DNA of 64,000 bases from Vitis vinifera (lineage: Eukaryota > Streptophyta > Magnoliopsida > Vitales > Vitaceae): positions 9,169,001-9,233,000 of the forward strand of contig NC_081822.1 of the NCBI RefSeq assembly GCF_030704535.1, written 5' to 3'. The notes beneath the pieces are model-generated. The model searched no databases. It saw only the letters and a list, made by a program, of their open reading frames with translations, and had not been told where the DNA came from. The position numbers and the translations under genes were made by a program. Below are positions 12,052 to 24,720 of the stretch, in pieces; the first letter of the stretch is position 1, and each line of letters begins with the position of its first letter.

Positions 12052-13909
12052 TGATTCATGCCCAATTGGTGTCTCAGCTGATTCGTGTTCAGCTGGTGCT
12101 CCTTGATTGAGGAAGTGATCAACAAAATTTATTACCTATAACACCATACACTAGGGTAGCAAAGAAAAAGCTACTATAGTATAGTGGCTCTAGGGTCGTT
12201 CACTGGGAATGACTAACAAGCAATCAATGATACCAATTCCAAGTGAATTGGTCTTGTTTCATTTCAAGGTTAGCTTAAGAAATAAAACACAAACTTTGAT
12301 TGGTAAAGGTTGAGACTTAAACTAACTAACTTAACAGAAGTTTGGAATAATTTAGGAAGAAAAGCATTCCTTGGAGATTTAGGTTCACTGGGGTGGTTCC
12401 TCATGCAAAAGACACGGCTTTGGTCAGATGGTTGATTTCCTCGCATTAGAGATTCAACATATAGTCAATTCTCTAACCGGCGATGTACAGAGACTCCTTC
12501 AATTAGATTTCACTTTAATTCTCTCACTGATGCAACTTGCAATGGTTTAAGCCTCTCACTAAGCCTTAGCCATTCAAGGTGATCTTTAACCTTGGATTAC
12601 CCGTCAAAAGCTCGTAAGAGATAACTAATGGATGTCTCCTAGGAGTCCAAAAGCTTATCAAGTGTTGGCTATTCTAGAAAATCCTACCCTGAAGTCACCT
12701 ACCAGAGGCTCGCAAGGGGTAAACTAGTGCATTTCCATGGTTGGAAATCACTTGCCTTACCAAGTGTTGGCCCAGGTGACTCCAAAGTGTTTTAAGTTAA
12801 CTAAAAACATAGAAATCACTAAAGGATTTCACTTCCTCTTCATTACTAGCTAAAACCACAAAGCTTTGCATTCTTGCACTTGGAACCTTCCCCGACAACC
12901 TTAGCTCCAAGGAATTAGAGGTTTAGTTACTCATTCTTTGGGGAAAACTCCTCAGAGAATTCATAACTTAGAAATAAAATGAAAATACAAAGTGAGAAGG
13001 TAAGGCAGTAGAAAGAAAAGATCTTTACTTGCTTACCCAAACGTTTTCAGAAGGAACTCCTCTCTGAGAACAGGCTCCCGAGAGGTATATATATCAAACC
13101 AATATAAAACTAATTGTTACAAAGATATTTAGTCTTTTTACTAACTTAAAAACTAAGGAATCATGTAATTGGTGGTTTACAAGGAGTATTTTGGGATTTA
13201 GACAACAAAAATCTAAAGGAAAATATCTCCCAATGTCGGTAGCAAGTTTCGGGAGGCTTCAGGAACCATTTCGCAGGAGAAAAATGGTGTCTGCAAAATT
13301 TCGCAGACACCTAAGAGGGCTGCGAAGTTGGCTTCCACCTTGAGGTTCCCAGCTCCCTTCTCGCGGCATGGTTCGTGCATCGTCAGAAGAAGAAACACCT
13401 TACTGTACAAAAATGCTGCGAAATTCTCGCAACAAAAGGCTGATTCCGTAGCACTTTAGAGTGATTGACTTGCAGTGGCTGTAACTTCTTCGTTTCAACT
13501 CCGAATCGCACACCATTTGAAGCATTGGATTTTTGACTTCCTGAGCTTTGAAATGGTATATAGCATGCATCATTTGGACTTCAGAAAGTGCTCCAAAAGT
13601 GGCTGCTACGACTGTCATCAAGAATAGGCTTCATGGCAGATTCTCTTTGCTTTTTCTCCTTGCAATCCGGATTCACTCTTGGCAAATGAATTCTCAACTT
13701 TGCCCAAGATTCCTCATAGCTCTCCTCAGTCTTGACTTGCTTTGGTGATCAAAATACTAACAAAAACACCAAAACTTACACAAAGTGATTAAAATTGCTT
13801 TAAAGGATCCTTAACATGCCAATTGAGTTAAAAGGCCTAAACTACTACTCAAAAGTGATAAAAAAGATTAATTAAAGGCTATCAAATAGCACTTTTTGAG
13901 TAGTAATCA
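12052..13909 (-). mobile_element. Athila-like solo LTR, copy 2, nested in Copia 1
   Basis: This 1858-bp block is homologous throughout to 1305-3229 and 34184-36099, and starts TGATTCATGCCC and ends AGTAGTAATCA. It is flanked by a perfect 5-bp duplication, CTTAC (12047-12051 and 13910-13914). The Copia integrase reads on across the site when the insert is ignored. It has no internal coding region or second LTR, so it is a solo LTR. It inserted after Copia 1 had landed. Confidence 0.92.
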
Positions 13910-15930
13910 CTTACTCTCTCCTATGTTAAATCATGTATTTCTTTTCTCTAAGTTGTTTGGTCATTCTCTTTTATATTCTGATCTTCATACATTTGGTTGT
14001 GTTTGTTTTGTGCATCTACCTACTCATGAACGACATAAACTTACTGCTCAGTCTGTTCAGTGTGCTTTTCTTGGTTATGCTATCCCTCACAAGGGTTATG
14101 TTTGTTATGATCCCCATGCTCGTTGTATACAAGTTTCCCGGAATATTTCTCTCCATCTCATGTTGAGCTACCATCTACATCTGTATCTCTTCTGCCTAGT
14201 TTTTCTGAATCCCCAACAATTGTGGGAATGTTTAAACCTGGTTTTTTTGTATGAAAGATGTAGCCGACATGAGTCCGGTTCCACTTTCTCTATGTCCTCT
14301 TCCGATGACCCAACGCCTGATCCTGCTCCTGCTTCCACCACTCTTCGTCGGTCTAATCATCTTTCTCAACCCCTTGATTAGTATGGATTCTTCTCTCCTG
14401 TCTCTCTTGTTGCTACTTTATCCACTATTTGTATTCCATTTTGCTACAAACAGGCCATGGAACATAAGTGTTGGCAAAATGCAATGCAAGTAGAACTTCA
14501 AGCACTTGAGAAGAATCATACTTGGGATATTGTTCCTTGTTCTCCTACAGTCAAACCTATTGGGAGTAAATGGGTTTTCTCTATAAAAATTTGTTCTGAT
14601 GGCTCTTTAGACCGGTATAAAGCTCACCTCATGGCTTTGGGTAACAAGCAGGAATATAGGGTTGATTATGAGGGGACATTTGCTCCTGTTGCTAAAATGA
14701 CCACGGTTCAAACCATCTTAGCTATTGCCTCTTCACAGTCATGGAAACTACATCAGATGGATGTAAAGAATGCTTTCCTTCATGGTGATCTCTAGGAAGA
14801 GATTTACATGAAGCTTCCCTCTGGTATGATTAATTCTTCTCCTCATGATGTCTGTAAGCTAAAATGTTCTTTGTATGGGCTCAAGCAAGCGCCCCGGGCT
14901 TGGTTTGAGAAGTTTCGCAGTACAATTCTTTCCTTTAGTTTTACCCAAAGTCAGTATGATTCTTCCCTCTTCTTCCACACGTCTGTGTTGGGTAAAGTCC
15001 TTCTCTTGGTTTATGTGGATAATATTATCATTACTGGCACTAACTGTGGTTTGATTACTAAGCTTCAGCGGATGTTATATACAACTTTCCATATGAAAGA
15101 ACTTGGACATCTCACATACTTCTTAGGATTGGAAGTTCATCATCGGGCTAGTGGTATTTTTGTGAACCAGCATAAGTATATTCAAGATCTTATCATTTTA
15201 GCTAGTTTGGAGGACACTTCTTCTGTTGATACTCCTATGGAGGTAAATGTCAAATACAGGAAAGATGAAGGGGACCTTCTAGATGATCCTACTCTCTATC
15301 GACGCCTAGTTGGGAGTCTTATCTACTTGACCACTACTTGACATGATATCTCCTATGTTGTTCATCAGGCCAGTCAGTTTATGACTTCTCCTTGACATCT
15401 CCATCTTGCTGCAGTTCGACGCATCATCCGCTATCTTCGAGGTTCACCTACTCGTGGGTTATTCTTTCCTACTGGCTCCTCTCTTCAACTTGTTGCCTAT
15501 AGTGATGTTGATTAGGCTAGGTGTCTAGATACACGTCGATCTACTACAGGTTGGTGTATGTTTTTAGGTGATGCCTTAATTTCTTGAAGATGTAAGAAAC
15601 AAGATTGTGTTTCTAAATCCTCTACTGAGGTTGAGTATCATGCCATGTCTATTGCTTGTTATGAAATTATATGGCTACGCGGTCTTCTTGAGGAGCTTGG
15701 GTTTCCTCAAACTACTTCTACACTTCCTCATGCTGATAACACTAGTGCTATTCAGATTGCCACCAATCCTATTTTTCATGAACTTACCAAGCACATTGAG
15801 GTTGATTGTCATTCTATTTGAGACACCTTGGAAAGTCGGGTGATATCGTCACCAAAGCTTTGACTCAACAGCGGCATCAATTTCTTGTTGTCAAATTGTT
15901 GCTGGTTGACTTACCGGCATTAATTTGAGG
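13910..15930 (+). pseudogene. Copia 1 integrase C-part, RT and RNase H
   Basis: Continuing the polyprotein after the nested LTR, the integrase C-terminal region reads HTFGCVCFVHLP...FLGY (about 13985-14090). RT follows with IGSKWVFSIK, the QMDVKNAFLHGDL motif near 14755-14793, LYGLKQAPRAW near 14871, and VYVDNIIITG near 15009. The catalytic YVDD is YVDN: the second Asp codon is AAT at 15021-15023. RNase H is recognisable in TRRSTTG near 15533 and TKHIEVDCHSI near 15787-15820. Stops occur at 14793, 15339 and beyond. Confidence 0.9.
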
Positions 15931-15935
15931 GGGGA
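15927..15935 (+). other. Polypurine tract of Copia 1
   Basis: GAGGGGGGA and a final T directly precede the 3' LTR, where plus-strand priming starts in LTR elements. Confidence 0.75.
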
Positions 15936-16215
15936 TGTTAATGTTACCATTACAATTTAGGAATCATATCAACCATACATATAGGAATGTTAATGTTTCC
16001 ATATACAATTTAGGAATCATATTGGCTATACATATAGGAAAAGATTGACGGATTGGCTTACCATGTATTTGTTAATGTTACCATATACAATTTAGGAATC
16101 AGTTAGACTTCGTATATTGGATATATATCAGTATATAGATGGATGCAGTGAAATATTAAAAAAACTGATCAGAGTTATCCGTTTCTGTGGAGTTTTTTTT
16201 TTTAGTATTTTGACA
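15936..16215 (+). repeat. 3' LTR of Copia 1
   Basis: The 280-bp LTR starts TGTTAATGTTACC and ends AGTATTTTGACA. It holds three copies of a roughly 50-bp GTTACCATATACAATTTAGG-type unit, while the related solo LTR at 50738-50877 has only one. The last 60 bases are absent from the 5' LTR. Confidence 0.88.
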
Positions 16216-16364
16216 TTTATATGAATCAATCTTTAAAAGAGAAGCAAGAACAATTGAGTATCAAATATTAACTTCTCTGTGGAAATATTTTAGGGCCATG
16301 CTCAAGATAAAAGGGCTTGATGTCTTGGGCTGCAAATAGAGGACATCTCAGATCATTCGGAGCA

Positions 16365-17156
16365 AACCGTTTAAGAATTAAACCAATTACGAACCGCCCA
16401 AACCGGCGGACCGGTGACCTGGTGGAATTGGACGGTTCAAATCAAACCGAACAGTTCTAGTTGGACCACCATTTTAAAGGCTCCCTTGGATAAAAAGATT
16501 CGGCAAAAGCCCATGCTAGGCCTTGTCTCATAATGACAAAGCCCATACCCCACTCAACCATATTGTGGGCTAAGGCTTGAGCCCACCAGATGAGGCAATG
16601 CATTGGCCCTCAATATGGATAGCTTTTATAGGCATCCTTTGCATCCTCATTTCTCTTACAATCCGATGTGGGATTGCTAACCAACCTAATCAATGAAAAA
16701 AAAAAATAACTAGTCCCACCCAAGAGGATTTGAACCTTGGACCCCAAATTCTATAGCCATCCTAGGACACCACTCAGGTACATAGTTTTTGTTATCTAAT
16801 ATGCCAAACAAAATAATATATATTATTTTTTTGTAATATTAAATAAAAATAATATAATATTTTAAAAAATTATAAAATTAGTTTAAATTTTCATTTTTAA
16901 TATATTCACATTTAAATATTTTGCATATTTCATTTAATAAAATTAAAAATATCAATATGATTTAATTTGATAATATTATTGATTTTTAATTTATTCATTT
17001 ATAATTTAAATTTTTTATAATTATTTTTAATTTTAATAATATATAAATTATATATTTATTACGTCACCGGTCCGATCGCCGGTCCGACCAGTGAACCGTG
17101 AACGGGTAATTTTTCTAGTTCGATCACCGGTCCGATTCTGAAAACATTGGTAACCA
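16365..17156. mobile_element. Probable non-autonomous DNA transposon, ACCGGTCCG-rich ends
   Basis: This block breaks patatin exon 2 at 16364. On its right, from about 17157, sequence resumes that matches the far upstream flank of gene C (56165 onward). Its left part has AACCGGCGGACCGGTGACC and its right part CACCGGTCCGATCGCCGG with further GGTCCGA copies, inverted relative to each other. The middle (16800-17060) is almost pure A and T. It has no coding capacity. A hAT-like or similar non-autonomous element fits, but exact terminal repeats and a target duplication were not resolved. Confidence 0.5.
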
Positions 17157-19460
17157 CACTTTCCTATATTTTTTGAAGACTCAATTTTCTCGCGTGAAGA
17201 CTTTATGATTGACGAGTAGGTAATGTGATATGCTGATGAAGTCAGCTTCTAGCACAGATCCCCATTAATAGGATATTGTTGAATTGGAGAATGTTTCCAC
17301 ACGCTCAAAATGGGGTGTTTTTTTAGCATCAAGAAATTGTCGTCTTCATTAGCTTGTTGGAATTGGGATGTATGACTGATGACTTGTTAGGATTTATCTG
17401 AAAATAAAGTCCAAGCTCTGTCTCTGTCTCTCTCTCTCTCTCTTATAAGGACAGTGATGATGGTCCAAAGAAGAATTCCGAAGCATGCAGAGATTCAGAA
17501 CTGCAAGTAATTACACACAGAGTGAAGGCGGCTGGCCAGATTTAACATGAGAAAATCATGATTAATACATGATTCTTCACCAATAATTGAGTTGAATGAG
17601 TCTACTATTCAAATCACATTGTTAAAAAGAAAAACAGATAATAAAGATTCAAATCACATTATTAATGAGTGGGCCGGTCTCATTTAAGAACACGATTTGA
17701 CATGCAAAATTAATGGATCCATCCATATACAACATCTACCACAACTCATGAGAAGAAATTCTGGTTGTTCTAATAATTCACCATTTTTCTTCATGGAATT
17801 AGTTATGAAATAGTCCCAATTTAGTACTATTAGAGAGAGTATCAAGGAAAATATTTGGTAGGTGGGCGGTGAATCAAGTTAATTAGATGGTGAAGAAAAA
17901 CTAATGAGAGATGAACTTAATCAACAAGTTGTACCTCTTTTTTCTGTATAATATGCTAGTTAATCCAACTGTGTTAGACATTGCTGCTACTTACAAGTTA
18001 TTTTACTTTATTATTCATTTTTTAATGTTGGGGGAGGTACTGTCGTTTCATTGAAAACGATGTTGTATTACTTGGCAAACAAAGATGGTGGTAAGTTTAG
18101 AATAATGCAATATATGATTTGCATGCTTTATTCCTTGGTAATACTATGATTTTTACTATAATCCAACTGTGTTAGACATTTCTGCTACTTATAATTGCCG
18201 AACAAAAGGTAATAACTCTTGCTTGAAATCAAATTAATTCCTGATATTCCTTTATTTTTTATATGTACACAAAATGGCCTTCATCATAAGTGCTCTGCAA
18301 ACGAACTGTGTGCTCCTTGAATGTGGAGATATGGCTGCTCCCACGAAGTTTCCATACCACATTTTGAAGTATAGCTAGTTCTCGTTCTGATATTAATCCA
18401 CACTAATGCTGGAAGCTTCCAAAACTGCATAATACCATGTTTTCCATCTTCTTTTTTTTCCCCTGTATATACACATTATAACGTCCATGTTACATGGTTA
18501 ATAACCAAAGAAAGATAAATTAATGAACATGCAAATGAATGCTCATGCTTACAAGATGATTGTTTTGATCTTCTATGATAGTGAAACGACGTTGATCTCT
18601 TCTATATATATATAATTAGTACAACTAACAGTCTGCATCCTTCTATTCTTGTATTTGTGTACTGGGGACAAATCGTTCTTTGTATTTGTGTACAAGGGAC
18701 AAATCAAATCATGAGGATCACATGACAACACGGCACCATGCTCATCACAAATGTTGTTCATTTGCTAGCTCATGAAACATATGGTGTGGGCAACCAGGAC
18801 AAATCAACTAATCATAACATGCACGACATTATGTTCATGAAACATATGCTAAATATGGTGTAATAAACTTTAAAAAAAAAATTAGAGAAAGAGCGTACGT
18901 AAGGGAAACAAAAAAAAAAAAAAAAAAAAAAAAACTAATTAAAAACATGATGAAGATGACAAGATGGTGAAAGAGATTTTTCACCAAACATTTGATTATT
19001 AACTATAGAAACATTTGACTATGTAACACTGCTACCTTTTTTTAATATTGGGGTAGGTACTGTCTTTCATTGAAAATGATGTTGTATTACTTGGCAAACA
19101 AAGATGGTGGTAAGTTTTGAATAATGCAATAAATGATTTGCATGCTTTATTCCTTGGTAATATTATGATTTTTTACAAAAATATTCTTTAATTGACTTGG
19201 GCAGTGTCGGGTCCAGAAAGGCTGCATCAGTGCCTAGTGATTCTCAATCAGATGTATATCTGGACCATTAGGGAACCAAGATAATATTTTTGATTGTGTC
19301 GCTGTTGTCCTTTAAAACTATTTATCCTTGCATCTAAATTAATAATTTGTTTTCTCATGCTTGTAGTTTTTGAAATAAAGTTAATTCAGGTAGACCAGTT
19401 TTTAATCAGACCTCAATGCAACATATCTTCCCATCCTACCCAAGAGAAGCTACTGAAAGC
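17157..19460. repeat. Duplicated patatin upstream flank (partner 56165-59350)
   Basis: This is non-coding sequence collinear with 56165-59350 upstream of gene C, including the CTCATGAGAAGAAATTC block, the poly-A tract at 18912-18933 and the block at 19195-19290. A module of about 140 bp (TACTTGGCAAACAAAGATGG) occurs twice here, at 18024-18165 and 19038-19180, but once in the partner (58979-59130). A (CT)n tract lies at 17420-17443. No gene is recognised. Confidence 0.75.
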
Positions 19461-19583
19461 TCCTATGACTGAAGAGAGACAACAAGGATTCTATCCTTTT
19501 GGATCGACCTAGCACTATCTTTTAGATTCTATCCATCTATTTGTTCTCATCTTATTTCTGGGAAGTTCTGTGTTACCCTAATT

Positions 19584-19586
<3 letters not shown>

Positions 19587-19621
<35 letters not shown>
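19587..19621. repeat. (AT)n microsatellite
   Basis: An uninterrupted run of AT dinucleotides, about 17 units. The flanks (19460-20030) hold the 3' flank of gene A and nothing else recognised. Confidence 0.9.
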
Positions 19622-19623
<2 letters not shown>

Positions 19624-20039
19624 TCAACCCATCTCAGTGTCTCTTGTAGATTTATAAAGGATAAGTATTATTTCTAGTCCATTCTAATTAATTGCCATTC
19701 CCATAATTTAAGTTGATACAAAATTAGAACTTATTCAAGCAAATAATGGAAATAATTCAATCTAGCTTGTCATTAAAATGTTGTGAGAAATAGAGGTCGC
19801 ATTAAATCACAATGAGTTTGAATTGCATAGACGCACGCACAAAATCAGAACCATACAAGAAATTCAGTGGAATCAATGGACTTACAATACCTTAATACTA
19901 GAAACGCTTAAATTGGTTATTAAACATATCCCATTTGGGATTTATTTTTACAATAAGAATAGTGAATTAAAAGGCAGACATTCAGAAACGGGACTCCAAC
20001 TTAACTAGAAATTCATTACAACAGTAGGATTCATTCATA

Positions 20040-22025
20040 TCAGACAACGACCAATCCTTTAGAAGCGGCAGCATGTCCATGTGGTGACCTAGTATCTCTA
20101 CGTTGCTTCTCTTGGGAGAGTAGTCTTGCAAAACTGAAAAATTAGAAGGATTTTTTATTATCATATGATTAGTTAATTAACTAAGAAAGCTCTAGAATAA
20201 AACTCTAAAAATAGTTAGATACCTTGTGAGAGCCTCCTCATTGGTCTCGTGATTTGAAGGCTCAAAGATACCTGTATCCAGGTTAACCCTTGAGACCCTT
20301 TTCTTTAACAACTCCTCACCAATTTTCACAAGATCATCCAAATTTTCCTTTGTGGCTATGTCGACTGATGATGTTATACCGCTCAATGTATCATCCTGTA
20401 TTTACCCTTTGTGTCAGTATCAGTGGTAGACAAGGAACAGAAGAAGCTATTGACTTTCAGATATTTTTAGGACTGAGGAAATTATGAAGAAGAACAAAAT
20501 TTAAATAAGAAATTTGACTTTGTGACGGTAAATTTATGAAACCACAAGCAGCAAAGCTGTACCTGTATCCGAAGATAGCTTTTTTCCGAGTGAAGGGCTT
20601 GAAAAATCTGTGAAAGGTGTAAGTCGATCATATCTCCGCTTGCTTGGGTAAACACTTTCACTAAGGGGGTGGAACCACCACTGGTCAACCATCCCAACAC
20701 ACCCCACTTGGCTGCTTCATCAGCATTGTATTTTTCTTCGGCTTTTGATGACCCAGTTCCCAAGGATATTACTAGAAACCGGCCATAGTCCATTGGCTTT
20801 ATAGGAAAGAAATCAGGACTACCCCGGGTGATCTCCTTGGTCACTTCCCCAATAGCAACCAAAGTCTGAAACAAGAATCACTAATTAATTGAATTGTGAA
20901 AAGAAAAAAAAAAACTGGGAAGTCTAAGATGCAACTTCAAAGTTAATGAGTACCGGATTATTTGCAGCTACACCACCATCAATGAGGTTGAATTCTCTAA
21001 CTCTCCCGGCAGGGTCTTTGGTTTCGAAATAATGAGCTGGAAGATAAGTGGGTGCTGCTGAGGTTCCAATACATATATCTGACAGTAAGGCATCTAAACT
21101 TGGTCTGCTCTTCACCTAGAGCATGGAAATCAAGCATATAGTATTAATATGAAAGTTATTATAGCTCCCGTCATTCATTACAATCTCTTAATTTTCATAG
21201 TTTGGATTAGAAGGAAATGAAATTGTGGAAAGAAGATGAACCTGATAAGTCGAAAATATTGTTGGCTGAAGGCGCTTGATGTCAAATGTTGGGATAACAA
21301 CATTAGTAAGGGTCTGGTGTAATCGTGTTTCCCCTAGTTTTTCTTTAACAAGGTTGTGCAGATACTTCCCATCATATTTTGGTCCTGATAAGGCTGTAAC
21401 TACCTTTGTAACATGAGGAATTGGATCATGACTGCATTTAAAAGAAAGATCATGTTAATAACTACAAAAATTATTGTAGAGTCTAGTTAATTTTATATAC
21501 ATAAATACTAGCATCCTGTCATCTTAATCAAGATGTTCATCATGATATATTTGTTACCTGTGCTGTGGAAAAATCTTAGGGCAGTGATCAAGGTAGAAGT
21601 CCTTGATATCTTTGGCAGAAAACAAGGGTCGGCCAGTGTTTTCATTGGGAGTAGTTAGCATGGCAGTCACGAGGCCACCGGTGCTTGTTCCTGCAATCAC
21701 ATCAAAATAATCTGAAATTCTCGCGTCTTCACCATCCAGCTTCTGCACCATGGCCAAACAATCTAGTGTTAGTACGTATAAAATATATCCAATATAGGAT
21801 ATAAGTTTCAGATTAGGAATATGCTAATTTTTAAAGGCAAATGGAAAAGCCATATTTTGTTATTATCATGTAAAACCTTATATTTCCTACCTGAAGCTCA
21901 GACTCCAGGAAGCCAAGGACTGTTCCTGGGATAAGCCCTCTTATTCCACCTCCATCGATGCTGAGAATGGTGATTAGATTTCCATAAGTTGGAGGCTGTA
22001 GGGGTGATTTTGGACCTTCTCCCAT
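20040..22025 (-). CDS. Patatin-like phospholipase, gene A (intact, 413 aa)
   Basis: Seven exons on the minus strand: 22025-21891, 21742-21558, 21431-21242, 21115-20954, 20865-20563, 20395-20223, 20133-20040. All introns are GT-AG and the frame stays open for 413 codons plus TGA. Known for the family: it hydrolyses acyl groups from phospholipids and galactolipids with a Ser-Asp dyad. Seen here: the oxyanion loop DGGGIRG at residues 24-30, the elbow GTSTGG with Ser65, and DGG with Asp216 in [11 protein letters not shown]. No signal peptide precedes the core, so it is probably cytosolic, unlike tuber patatin. It differs from B and C by an extra residue in exon 2 and a longer tail ([16 protein letters not shown]). 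It is the most diverged intact member. Confidence 0.93.
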
Positions 22026-22177
22026 TAGGGATGGAGCGATGGAGGTATGAACTTGAGTGATAGAGGAGAGAAATGAGAGACTTGTTATTTCAAGAGACTT
22101 AGAATAGAATTGAAGTTTCTGCAGGAGACTTAGAAATGTAGAGAGACTTGGAGTTCTCTTTGATAACTAGACAGGAG

Positions 22178-22185
22178 TATTTATA
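22178..22185 (-). promoter_or_regulatory. TATA box of gene A
   Basis: TATAAATA on the minus strand, about 153 bp before the ATG. Genes B and C carry the same word at a similar distance. Confidence 0.6.
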
Positions 22186-24480
22186 GACTCCTTAGCATAT
22201 ATCCCTCATTTTTCTTGCTCATACTTTTCTAAATGGACCTGGTTCAAGTTGGACCGCGGATTCATCATTCGGGATAAGTTGAAAAGTCCACAAGCAACCA
22301 GTATCTTCTTGTTTTATAGAAGCTAGCCAAATGGTCATAGACATGACTCCTGGCAACTGTAGGTAAGACCAAAGAGAATAGCTGGTAAGAAGGATTAGGT
22401 GACTCAATAAAGGTTGAGATAGGATTTTTTCCTAACTAATGAAGTTTGTGAACAGGTCATGGAAACACTGAAGTCTTATGAAATGATTCTGGTTTCTAGC
22501 TATGTCTGGTGCAAAGAATCTTGATGGAGACAAGGCTAAATGTGCAAACCAAAAAAAAAAAATTATTATTAAATGCACACAATTTTGTGTTTGTAAATCG
22601 ATGTGCTTGACTGGGGATGCCGATGATTTTGAAAGAACACCAACCAGGGCAATGAAAAGTACTGGCCAACACGGCACTGTGAATGACAAGGAATGATAAT
22701 TCAATGTTAAGCAGCAAGGTTTTATATAATTTCCTGTTAGACATGATTTTTTGACCTAATAAACTCATGCTTTTCATATTTAATATCTGTAAAATTGTAC
22801 ACACGATCATTGGCTTCTATAGTTTGTAGAAAACTACATGGTTATCCAATGCTTTTTATAATTACAGTTCTGAGTCCTGTGAATTTTAGATTATGTGCAG
22901 TGCAAAGACTTGGTTGACTGGTAGTTATGGCTAACTAAAAATAGGTTGTATTATATTAAACTACAAAAAGTTTTCAGTACTTTTATCTTAATCAATCTGT
23001 GTTAGGCACTTATTTAGCAAGGTTGGAAGTATGAAGGGTGACAGCATCCCTTATGGACTTCACTTTACCTCGACCAAACGGTGGTCAATTGGTATTTAAA
23101 AGTTAACTTCACATCTATGAACGAAAAAATCATGTTTGTTTATCATGGTTAGGCAAAGATGCAACGCATCCGTGAAGTGAAAAAAAGAAAGGACTGGTCA
23201 ACTAAGCTCTAAAGAATTGGGGATTGATGCTGGAAATACTTTGTTCCTTATGGTCTTTGCATGTTAATCTTAGCTGCTGGGCTTAGCTGGGCATTAATAT
23301 TCAGAAATTGTGAGAACTCAATGCCTGCCCGTATTTCAAATCCCAAATTTGACCCAAACCCTAACTTAATTGAAAGCAGTTTAGATTTGATCTTTTCAAT
23401 CAGTGCCCTTGAGTCCTTGACCATTCCACCCTTCCAAAGCCATCCCTTCGTTTCTATTTCATGGAAGCTAGCTATCTATGCTGTAATGCCATCAATCCAT
23501 TCCTAACTCTTTGAGATGCTTTATCACCCCCAAAGTCCATTTGATTACATTTATTACTTATATAGACTTGATCTGATCAAGGAAATAAATAATGGACGCA
23601 TTCTATACAATTTATTTAATGAACTCTACTTCTACTAAAAAGTTTTGTTTCATTATATGTAGCTTTGATCTCAACTTAAATATCTGCTGCAATTCATATA
23701 TGAGATAGGGTTTTCTTGTCCTCATAGTTTGCACAACTTTCTACCAAAGAAGTTCACAATGTAGAGTATGATTTAAAGGCTGGGATGAACTGAGAAATGA
23801 GTCAATGTTGAAAATCTAAAGGTATTTATTAGAATAGTAGGGCAGTTTTGTATTGGTAATAAATCTGTTGTATTTTCTGTTTTGTTCTGTTTTGTAATCT
23901 GGTGAGTCACTTACGAGTGTAGTTCTTTAGGCTCTATATATAGGCATGCTTTTGGGTATTCTGAACTGATCTTCAGAAAACATGAATGAATAGAAGATTT
24001 TCGTTGTAAACCCTTTCCCTTTTTCTTCAGAAACAACAGTATTGAAGCCCTTAATTAACTAGCATTTTTATTTACTCTGGATGAAGATGGGGCTGAAGGA
24101 AGAGTGCTTGAAGTTAATTTCCTTTGTAACCCATCCATTTTGCTTCAGCTAAGATGAAGGAAGAAGAGAAATCAGCCAATTGGAGTTAAGGTAGATTCAA
24201 TTGGAGTTAGGGTTCTCTTACTTTAGCTTATTGGATCCCTAGACCCAGCTAATTAACCAGGAGCACCACCCACCAGCAGTTTATGTCCATTGATAAATAC
24301 AATCCTAGTTAGTTCTACACTGCCACGACCTTAACCCCTGCCTTGAACACCAGACCTTGCTGTCCGGGACCGCTGGCCAGTAATGGTTAATAGAGTCCTA
24401 GGGAAACCACAGAAAAATAAGACATTCGTAGATTATCTACATACGTTCATGGACTCTTGTATTAACATTTTTGACTCGTG
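22186..24480. other. Intergenic region upstream of gene A, no gene seen
   Basis: No ORF with convincing homology. 23804-24060 looks like a transcribed LTR scrap: a TGTTGAAAATC start, a TATATATAGGCATG promoter-like word near 23935, then a pyrimidine-rich stretch. No second LTR or target duplication was found, so this is only a suggestion. Confidence 0.4.
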
Positions 24481-24720
24481 TAACATTTGAGGAAAAAAGT
24501 GTAAAAAGAAAATAAAGAAGGAAATTAATAGAAGAAAAGAAAATATGAAGAAAAATAAATAAAAATTTTAAAATTAATTAATTATTTTTATATATTTTTT
24601 TAAAATTTTAACTAATTTTAAAAATATTCAAATTTTTAGTATTTTTTTTATTATAATTTCAAATTAAAAAATTATATTAAACTTTTTTTTTATTATAATT
24701 TCAAATAAAAAATTTCGGCA
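24480..24720. repeat. AT-rich stretch with a short tandem duplication
   Basis: Almost pure A and T. A unit of about 45 bp containing TTATTATAATTTCAAAT is present twice (about 24642-24720). No coding signal. Confidence 0.55.

Larger units (their letters stand above)
9637..16215 (+). mobile_element. Copia retrotransposon 1, with nested solo LTR
   Basis: A Copia-class element lies between LTRs at 9637-9881 (3' end deleted) and 15936-16215. The gene order gag, protease, integrase, reverse transcriptase, RNase H is that of Ty1/copia. It is inserted in intron 2 of a dead patatin gene. The flanks AATAT and TTTAT are only an imperfect target duplication. An Athila-like LTR (12052-13909) sits inside its integrase region. 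Stops, frameshifts and a damaged RT motif make it non-autonomous. Confidence 0.9.
9412..16364 (-). pseudogene. Patatin-like gene fragment split by a Copia element
   Basis: Two patatin exons remain. Exon 3 lies at 9412-9549, reading [14 protein letters not shown] and [12 protein letters not shown], with its CAG acceptor intact. Exon 2 is partial at 16272-16364, the piece encoding [15 protein letters not shown]; its donor is changed from GGTAAT to GTTAAT. Intron 2 between them holds a 6.6-kb Copia element. The 3' half (exons 4-7) was lost at the junction with the gypsy remnant. The rest of exon 2 and exon 1 were lost at a second insertion at 16365. The closest relatives in the window are genes B and C. 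Confidence 0.85.
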
